Of a DNA stretch of 64,000 nt, positions 57,085 to 64,000 are shown one piece after another. The translations under genes were made by a program, and so were the position numbers. Within the stretch, counting starts at the first letter, position 1, and each line of letters begins with the position of its first letter. The DNA comes from Trichosporon coremiiforme (lineage: Eukaryota > Basidiomycota > Tremellomycetes > Trichosporonales > Trichosporonaceae): the NCBI GenBank assembly GCA_039545355.1, contig BCJJ01000016.1:806001-870000 (forward strand), given 5' to 3'. The notes beneath the pieces are model-generated. The model searched no databases, was not told the DNA's origin, and saw only the letters and a program-made list of their open reading frames with translations.

Positions 57085-59110
57085 CTACTTGTCCTTCTCG
57101 GCCTCCCTCGCCCTCCTCTCCGCCTTTTTCTTCTCCTTCTCGCGTTTGGCTTGCGCACGCTGGAACTCCTTGAGCTGCCTCTCCTTCTCCTTCTCCGCCG
57201 CCCGATCGACCTTGACCCTGTCGTCGATGCGGGGGAACAGCGTCGTGCCCTTGTACTTCTGTCCCGCCTCCTCGAGTCTGCGCTTCATCTCCTTCACGTC
57301 CAGCTGACCGTCCCACTGGGCGTCCTTCCATCCCCTCTCGTTCGCGGGGACGCCAAGACGGTCAAGCAGTTCCTCGCTCTTGGTCGGGATGATTGGGCGG
57401 GACAGAATACCCACGTTCCGGAGGGTGGCGTACGCGTAGGCGATCTCGCGCGTCGTGTCTGCCTTGGCCCAGGGCTCGTTGTCGCTGAAGAAACGGTTCG
57501 CATCGGCGAGAGCGGCCTCGAGCACGCCCACGGCGCCCGTGAGCTCGTACCCCTCGAACCTCTTCTCAATAGCTTCCGGGAGAGCGGAGAGCGTCGCGTC
57601 CATGTCCGCGTTGCGCGCGAAGGAATCGCCCACGTTGCCGAGCAGCTTCGGGGCCAGGATGCGCTGCACAAGGTTGCCGAGCTGCGCACCCAGCTTTGCG
57701 TGCGCCTTGGAGAGCTCGCCGGCACTATAGTCGCTGTCGCCCTCCAACGATCCGCCCGAACGCATCAGGTACCACCGCACCGCGTCGGGGCCGTAGTGGT
57801 CCATAGCAGCAATGGGGTCGACAACGTTGCCGCGCGACTTGGACATCTTGGCGTTGCCCATTGTCCAGTGTGCGTGCGCGAGCACCCTCTTGGGGAGGGG
57901 CAGCTTGGCGGCCGAAAGGAGGGCGGGCCAGTGCAGGGCGTGGAAGCGGATGATGTCCTTGCCCACGACGTGCATGTCGGCGGGCCAGGCGGGCATCTCG
58001 CCCGGGAAGCCCGCGACGGTGAGGTAGTTGATCAAAGCGTCGACCCAGACGTAGATCGTCTGGCTCGGGTCGCCGGGGACGGGGACGCCCCATTTCACCC
58101 TGCTCGCCGGACGGGAGATGGAGAGCTCGCCCATGCCATCGACCTGCCGGGCGATGTTGGCGTGCATCGGCCAGGGATGCACCGCTGCTGCGTCAGCTGT
58201 CGTCCGGCACCACGGTGTGTCTTGCCCGTAAGCGGCAGCCTTCCCAGCTCTAGGCGCGGGAGCCGTCGCTCCCTCGGCACACTCACCCTCATCCCGTTTC
58301 AGCCATTCGCGCAGCTGCTCCTTGTAGTCGCCAAGACGGAACTTCCAGTTCTCCTCCTCGGACCACACGACCTCGTTCCCTGTCTCGGTCGCGATCATCT
58401 TGCCGTCGTCCGTCTTCTCGATCTGCTGCTCGCTGTAGAAGCACTCGTCGCTGACGCTGTACCACCCCTCGTGCGTGCCCTTGTACACAGAGCCGGAGGC
58501 CATGAGGCGCGCCCAGAACGCGTCCACGGCCGCGTAGTGCCGCTCCTCGGACGTGCGCACAAAGTCGGTGTAGCCCGTGTCGGCCTTGTCGGCGAGGTTC
58601 TGGGATCAGCTTGTCAGGCTGCGATGGACAGCGGAAGGGACAGAGGGAAGGGCAGGTGGAGGAAAGGCGGACTCACGCGGAAACGCTGCGACACCTCGTC
58701 GCAGAACTCCTTCTCGCTCATACCGCCCTTGGCCGCCGCCTGCTGGATTTTCATGCCGTGCTCGTCTGTGCCAGTGCTGAAAAGGACGGGGCGGTCGGGA
58801 TGACGCAGAGCCGAGAAGCGCGCAAACGTATCCGTCAGCACCATGCTGTGCAGGTGGCCAATGTGCGGAGCTGGAGTTAGCTAGAGACTCAATCTTCGAA
58901 GCTGCTCATCTGATACTTGCAAGCGTTGACGTAAAAGATGGGGGTCGTGACCATGAAAGGCTTGTTGTCTCCAGGAGCCGGGGTGAAGAAGGACTCGGAC
59001 TCGCGCTGCTGTGTCTTGGAGGTCGCGGTCGAGTTCCATCTCCGCAGAGCGGGAGACACAGTCCGCGGCTGAAGCCTCACAGCCGCGAGGCGCGGGACGA
59101 GGAGTCTCAT
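57085..59110 (-). CDS. MSM1: Mitochondrial methionyl-tRNA synthetase
   Basis: Five segments were expected and four exons fit: 58921-59110, 58677-58870, 58287-58599 and 57085-58187 (599 aa). An Arg-rich presequence (MRLLVPRLAAVRLQPRTV) precedes the class I core: TPIFYVNASPHIGHLHS with the HIGH motif, then STGTDEHGMKIQQAA, and KMSKSRGN as the KMSKS loop. The anticodon-binding helical domain follows. It ends in a Lys/Glu-rich tail from about residue 560 that many mitochondrial forms lack. Intron 1 (58871-58920) starts with GC, giving a GC-AG intron needed to keep the HIGH motif in frame. Intron 3 (58188-58286, 99 nt) has no stop and keeps frame if retained, which would add 33 residues. It charges mitochondrial initiator and elongator tRNA-Met. 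It is divergent from FPGS. Confidence 0.92.
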
Positions 59111-59433
59111 GGTCGTTGTGATGCTGTTGACTCGCGTCCGATCGATGACCAGCTCATCTAATCTCGCGACGCCGACTCGGGCGTTCCCGACTTTTGAGCT
59201 TTCCCAGGGTCGTCTCCATGTTCCTCCATCTTGAGCCCCGCGCAAGCGTAGCACGTGCTGGGACCTTAGGACCTCCACCTTGACTCCACCGCTATGGTTA
59301 GATTCAGGCACCAGGGCGGAGGTGGAAGCGTGATCGATAACCTCATCCAACGTCCGAGCCACTACGAATTTCCGAGTCGACCAGTCCCCCCCGTGCACCC
59401 CCTTTGCTGTCTCTCTGTCTCTGACGACCTTCC
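59111..59433. promoter_or_regulatory. Bidirectional promoter region between MSM1 and FPGS
   Basis: About 320 bp separates the two divergent start codons. No clear TATA box was seen. Both products serve one-carbon and mitochondrial translation metabolism, so shared control is plausible but not shown by a specific site. Confidence 0.4.
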
Positions 59434-59454
59434 ATGCTCCCCTCGCTTGTCAGG

Positions 59455-61256
59455 ATGGCGCAACGCACACGCACTTACTCGGTAAGCTTCGAATCTCTTC
59501 CCACAGCTGACGAGAAAGGAAGCTATCCGGCTACTCAACACTTGCCAGTCGAATGCCGCGACGTGAGTCATCAGGTTGGGGTCGCCGTCGAGTGCCGTCC
59601 AGTACCATGTCCAACTTTGTCCTTCTCGGAACGCGGAATCTTCTTGGACAGAACTTCTCGACGGAACTCCTCGACGAGCTGGATAACGCGCCAGTGTCAA
59701 CTAACGTCAGTATCGAGGCGATCCGCAAGAGCGGCGGACGGCTGAATGAGTGGGGCATCAAGGAGATGCTCGACTACCTCCGACGTATCGGGTACAAGCC
59801 GGACGACCTGAACAAGCTTAACGTCGTTCACATCACCGGAACGAAGGGCAAGGGCTCGACGAGTGCTTTCGCTGAGCGTATCCTGCGTGACCAGCTTGGT
59901 GGCAAGATCGGTTAGTTCGGCCCTCTCCCTCCCTCCTACTTTGCCTTTGTGACCATCCCCGACTGGAAGCTGCGGTGGCTTTTCAAGTTAGCTAACTTCC
60001 AGGTCTCTACACGTCTCCGCACCTGTGCGCGGTCCGCGAGCGTATCCGCGTCAATGGCGAGCCCCTCTCCGAGGAGGAGTTTGCCAAGTACTTCTTCGAG
60101 GTCTGGGAGCGTCTCGAGGCGGACCCGAAGACTTTGACAGAGCACACTCCCCAGTTCCCGATCTACTTCCGTCTCCTGACTCTCCTCGCCTTCCACACCT
60201 TCCTCTCGCTTGGTGTCGACGCCACGGTACTCGAGGTCGGCATCGGAGGCACGTACGACAGCACGAACATTGTCCCCAAGCCGATCGTGACTGGTGTCTC
60301 GGCTCTGGGTCTGGACCACACCGCCGTGCTCGGCAACACGATTGAGGAGATTGCCCGCAACAAGGGCGGAATCTACAAGCCGGGCGTGCCCGCGCTCTCT
60401 GTGCCGCAGGAGCAGGGCGGCGAGGTGCTCAAGGAGTGTGCCGAGAAAGTTGGCGTGAGTTAGGCACTTGTGAATGTTCACTGACAAACAGGCTCCCTTC
60501 GAGGTCGTCCCCATCATCCCTCCCACGCCGCTCGGTCTCCCTGGCGCGCATCAGCGCATCAACGCCTCTCTCGCCGTCGGGCTCGCCAAGTCCTTCCTCG
60601 CCTCGGCGGGCAAGCCGGTCCCTGACGCATCTGAGCCCCTGCCCCAGTCCTTCATCAAGCCCCTGGCCGAGACGAAGTGGCCCGGCCGCTGCCAGTCTGT
60701 CGGCGACGGCCCCGTCACCTGGCTCCTGGACGGCGCGCACACCGTCGAGTCCCTGACGTCTTGTGGCGAGTGGGCGTGGTCCTCCGCCACCTCTGGAGCT
60801 GTGGGCCCCAAGGATCCCAAGCCGCCGACACCAAACGTGCTCGTGTTCAACTGCTCTGGCGGCCGGGCGGGCGAGACGCTCCTCGGCGCCCTGCTTGATG
60901 CGGGGGCCAAGACGGCGGGCCTGAGCCGGGAAGAGCTCGGCCAGACTTTCCAAAAGGTCGTCTTCTGCACCAACGTCACGTACTCTAGTGGCGAGTTCAA
61001 GGGAGATTTGACCGCACACGCGATCGATCCCAACGACCTCAGCGCGCTCGCGACGCAGACCCAGCTCGCTGAGGCTTGGCGCAAGGTCAACCCGGATTTC
61101 AAGGGGGAGGTGCACGTCGTGCCCTCCATTGAGCACGCGGTTAAGATTGTGAGGGACACGAAGGGCGCGCCCGCTGCCCTCGTTGCGGGCAGTCTCCACC
61201 TCGTCGGTGGCGTTATGGAGGTTGCGGGGCTGCAGGATGCGCTCTCCATGGTGTAA
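59455..61256 (+). CDS. MET7: Folylpolyglutamate synthase
   Basis: Five exons: 59455-59481, 59519-59562, 59711-59910, 60003-60454 and 60492-61256 (495 aa). FPGS adds glutamates to folates, which retains them in cells and mitochondria and is needed for methionine and purine synthesis. Motifs in order: EAIRLLNTCQSN, the P-loop region VVHITGTKGKGSTSAF, TSPHLCAVRERIRVNGEP, VLEVGIGGTYDSTN, GLDHTAVLGNTIEEIARNK and AHQRINASLAVGLAK, then the C-terminal glutamate ligase domain with LLDGAHTVES. All family signatures are present. An in-frame ATG at 59434 would add MLPSLVR, making a short basic N-terminus of mitochondrial type. Length is normal for fungi. The second exon is only 44 nt. Confidence 0.94.
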
Positions 61257-61526
61257 TTGTGGGCTCGCTCCGACGTATCTCTCCCTTCAACTTATCACAA
61301 AACATCATAGGACTTATTCACTTATTCAACTGTAGAAAATTGTAACGAAATCGTAGACCTTCAACTGTCATGCATACAGGCTAACACTAGAACTTGCGAC
61401 GGGATTACAGACAGCTATCACTTGGACATATACACTTGAGCGGGACGGACATTACTGTTCAGGCTTGTTCGATGTTCCTTTGGTCTTCACGGCGTCGGGT
61501 TGGCAGCGGCTCAGAACACTCAGCAT
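61257..61526. other. Spacer between FPGS and DUF3224-like gene 1
   Basis: About 270 bp of convergent 3' flanks. It is more AT-rich than the surroundings and nothing else is seen. Confidence 0.5.
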
Positions 61527-62277
61527 TCAGTCCTCAAACTGCACATCAAAGCTGCCCTCAGTTGGCGCCTCCTCCGAGGTCGGGGCCGACTCCCACCGCC
61601 CAACCCCACGGAGACCCTTTAGCCCGCCACTGTATGTCAGCTTCCCGTCGGCTCCGTAAACTCACGTCGCGGTATCGGTCAGGACGAAGACGTTGGTGAC
61701 GAGGCGCCCAGTCCAGGTGCCCCAGACTGTGAGTGCGACGGTGCCCTTGCGGCCGAGGATGGAGCCGGTGAAGAGCTGCTGGCCGGCTGGGGTGTCAGCT
61801 AGAAGCACGGGAGTCGATGAGCTGTGCACCATGGACTGCTCAAGAAGCATGAGACCGAGCAGAGGAGCGGCGGTGTTGAAGTGTCAAGGATTATTGAGGG
61901 AGCGACACTTACCCCAGTCCGCGTCACCCATCTCATTGCAAGGAGTTTTCTGGTTCACGTCTGGGTCGTGGTACGTCCTGGAGTCAGCTCGCCTGTATCT
62001 CCTCAGCTCAGTCTCATTCACATGACGTAGGTGCCGACACCCGTGCCCTCCATGTCGCCGGTCCACTTCGCGTCATGCTTGGCGACCACCTGGCGGAGGT
62101 GCAGGCTGTCTCCCGCGCTGGTGAGCGTGTCCGTCTCCTTCCAGTTGGGCGTGAAGAAGTGGAACTTGACTGCGCATTAGCTTCAGGGGATCTGCGAAGC
62201 TTACGGGTCTTCTTCTTCGAGGGGTCGAGGTTGGCTGCACTGTACGATTTGCACTCTTGCTCGGGCTGCTGTGACAT
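61527..62277 (-). CDS. DUF3224-like protein, copy 1
   Basis: Five exons: 62205-62277, 62022-62169, 61913-61977, 61666-61786 and 61527-61629 (169 aa). A short barrel-type protein. Segments that match copy 2 are AGQQLFTGSILGRKGTVAL against AGQAYFTGKLGGAEGSIAI, and LKGLRGVGRWE against LEGLTGTTELE, followed by EGSFDVQFED against GAFEGAIEATFA. DUF3224 proteins are small calycin-like barrels found in bacteria and fungi and have no firm function. No signal peptide or membrane span is seen, so it is probably cytosolic. All splice sites are consensus. The copies differ in intron number and the first half has diverged strongly, so the duplication is old or one copy is under relaxed selection. Confidence 0.72.
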
Positions 62278-62683
62278 GATGCTTGGTACGTTCGTGTGGG
62301 TTGAGGCGGGAGCGTAAAGAGGAAGCAGGTGGGGGCTACGAGGGTGAGTGTGAAGATGGCGCTGAGAGGCGAGGAAGGACGTCAGTACTTATGTCTTCCC
62401 CCGCCCGAGGGGGAGAGGTGACCTGGGGGAGGTTAGTCAACTCTTGTGTGCACATGTATCAAGACGAAACTGAGTGGACGCTGATCGGCCGCTGTCCAGA
62501 TCTCATTCCGTGCAATGCCGCAGCCGAGTTGCCCAGATAATCTCTTACATTTAGGTTATCCTCAAGCTTCTGATCTTATGACGGTGGTCCAGTCATCCTC
62601 ACCAGGCTCATTACGTGACCCTCCTCCTGGTCCTACCCTCTCTTCCTTCTCAGTTGGATATTGGTCAGAGATACGGAAGACGA
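62278..62683. other. Spacer between the two DUF3224-like genes
   Basis: About 400 bp with the promoter of copy 1 and the 3' end of copy 2. No gene is supported. Confidence 0.5.
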
Positions 62684-63399
62684 CTATGCGAAAGTAGCCT
62701 CAATCGCACCCTCGAAAGCTCCGGGTGTCGGATCCGAACCCTCCAGCTCCGTCGTGCCCGTCAGGCCCTCGAGCTGCCCCGTCCCCGTCTCCGGGAGGAA
62801 GGTCCAGGTCGACACCATGCGCTTCCCGTCGAAGATCCCGACTTGGTTGATCGCGATCGAGCCTTCGGCCCCGCCGAGCTTGCCTGTGAAGTATGCTTGA
62901 CCAGCTGTGGTGTCAGCTACAGTTGAATCAAGGCCGTAGCTGCGCCCTTGAGCTTTCCTCCCCTTGCACAACATATCCGCCACGACCACCGTTCTCATCG
63001 AGTGACAGACAGGCCAGAAGAGGTCGGGAGTGGAAAGGACAGAAAGGATAGTAAATGGAGAGGGGCGGGGAGAGAAGGTAATGCTCGCTCGACTCACCAA
63101 AGTCATTTGGCTTGTGCCCGTTCGCCAGCTGCTTCCCATACGCCGTCATGACAAGCGTACAGTGCGCCTTGCCTTGCATCTCGCCCGTGAACAGCAAATC
63201 AAACGAGCCCACAATGTGCGACCCGGGCACCGGCGTCGCGGGGCTAGTGACCTGCGTGCAGTGCCAGTTGCTCGGCTTGGACACAAATTGGACTGGGGGT
63301 GTCAGCTCTTGTCGAACCATACGAAGCTCAAAGGAGAGATGGCGGAGAGGGGGGGAGGGGTTTGGGGGCTGGGAGCAGCTCACACTTTCTGCTCGACAT
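62684..63399 (-). CDS. DUF3224-like protein, copy 2
   Basis: Three exons: 63384-63399 (16 nt), 63098-63292 and 62684-62904 (143 aa). The first exon encodes only MSSRK. The body carries PGSHIVGSFDLLFTGEMQG, TLVMTAYGKQLANG, AGQAYFTGKLGGAEGSIAI, WTFLPETGTGQLEGLTGTTE and the end GAFEGAIEATFA. The repeated glycine-aromatic strand pattern is typical of DUF3224 barrels. Length is normal for the family (about 130-160 aa). The order and strand match copy 1, so this is a tandem pair. The intron between exons 2 and 3 is 193 nt, the others short. A single-exon start of 16 nt is unusual but the phase and splice sites fit on both sides. Confidence 0.75.
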
Positions 63400-63753
63400 T
63401 GTCGCTGTTCGAGATCGGTGATGGGGAGGTTGCAGACGAAGGACGAGGATGGACTGTTGCAGCTCGGTCAGTGCGGGTATACCGGGCACACCGGGCCCAG
63501 GTTGCGTCATCTGATTGTACCGAGCCGAGTTGAAGAGTCATGTGCTGTTCTCACAGGTCACCGACGTACACGCGGTCTTTCTTTCCTCCACCCAGCACGT
63601 GAAGACCACACTATACTTGTTCCTTCTGATCGTTGTGTCTCTGTGTCTAGTCAGGTGTGCAAGCGTATCGCTAACAGTACAATGATCTATGAAGCGTCCA
63701 GCGCCAGGTTGCGTGAACCTGACGCCCTCTCGGCACCACGGGCTGATAAGCCC
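63400..63753. other. Spacer upstream of DUF3224-like copy 2
   Basis: About 350 bp containing the copy 2 promoter and the 3' flank of the GNAT gene. No other feature is seen. Confidence 0.5.
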
Positions 63754-64000
63754 TTATCGGTCTTTATCTAAGTCCCCCTGTACCCTTTTGAGATGAAGGA
63801 GAGGGAACGGATCACCCTGCGTATCTCGTTCCGAGCGGCCGACGATCTCAAACCCGCAGCTATTGTAGAACCCCAGAGCAGCGGGGTTCTGCTCATTCAC
63901 GTCGACGAGCACTACGTCGTACCCCTTTGCAGCGTCTTCGAGCATGGTGGAGCCTATACCCTTCCTGAAGACGGACGGGTCGACGAAGAGCATCTCGATC
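63754..64000 (-). CDS. GNAT-family N-acetyltransferase, C-terminal part only (runs off the window)
   Basis: The frame is open to the right edge, so the start is outside the window. The visible 82 codons show the end of a GNAT domain: MLFVDPSVFRKGIGSTML, which corresponds to the acetyl-CoA pyrophosphate-binding motif A (R/Q-x-x-G-x-G/A), then a strand VVLVDVNEQNPAALGFYNS and GFEIVGRSERD, the motif B region, in which an aromatic residue follows the N-x-x-A helix. The tail is short. Substrate cannot be predicted. No frameshift is seen. Confidence 0.8.
   Translation of the reverse strand, partial: IEMLFVDPSVFRKGIGSTMLEDAAKGYDVVLVDVNEQNPAALGFYNSCGFEIVGRSERDTQGDPFPLLHLKRVQGDLDKDR

Noticed and set aside
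57085..58560. MetRS as an unbroken C-terminal exon
   Set aside because: The segment 58188-58286 interrupts the conserved core, is flanked by consensus splice sites and has no counterpart in the family.

Overview
The window looks like a basidiomycete yeast, most likely a tremellomycete of the Trichosporonales type (inference from gene content and gene style; no marker gene was searched). It is GC-rich. Genes carry many short introns with GTRAGT donors, and a CTGAC or CTAAC branch site usually sits only a few bases before the acceptor AG. Several proteins are standard eukaryotic housekeeping factors: Elp4, Ctf18, Kin17, Rev7, eIF2-alpha, mitochondrial MetRS and folylpolyglutamate synthase. I recognised no rRNA, tRNA, CRISPR or prokaryotic feature.

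Layout. 0.8-7.8 kb: ELP4 (tRNA wobble modification) and CTF18 (cohesion clamp loader), both forward. 7.8-14.4 kb: sparse, with a pyrimidine-rich stretch of about 1.9 kb leading into a bHLH regulator. 14.4-25.7 kb: an MFS exporter, then a reverse-strand family of four related single-pass membrane proteins. Copies A (16172-18791) and D (23977-25677) are intact. Copies B and C between them are broken. 25.7-30.1 kb: no recognisable gene. 30.1-46.3 kb: dense, with a SNG1-like membrane protein, a small membrane protein, KIN17 divergent from a CUE-domain protein, REV7 divergent from a HEH1/SRC1 inner nuclear membrane protein, a predicted pseudokinase, a two-repeat GPI-type surface protein and an alpha/beta-hydrolase fold protein lacking its nucleophile. 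46.3-49.5 kb: empty. 49.5-54.3 kb: a large disordered protein and an F-box-like gene whose frame breaks three times. 55.9-61.3 kb: SUI2, and mitochondrial MetRS divergent from FPGS. 61.5-63.4 kb: two tandem DUF3224-like genes. The right edge holds the 3' end of a GNAT acetyltransferase gene.

The least ordinary part is the membrane-protein family. Where present, copies share exon lengths (exon 2 always 40 nt, exon 3 always 169 nt), a signal peptide, an ectodomain made of two related repeats, one membrane span and a C-terminal PPPSY motif that could recruit Rsp5-type ubiquitin ligases. Two copies have decayed by nonsense changes at conserved aromatic positions, by frameshifts or by internal deletion, so the locus records birth and death of a surface-receptor-like family.

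Exon structures were built by hand from splice consensus, reading frame and protein-family expectation. Phases were checked for continuity. No homology search was run.
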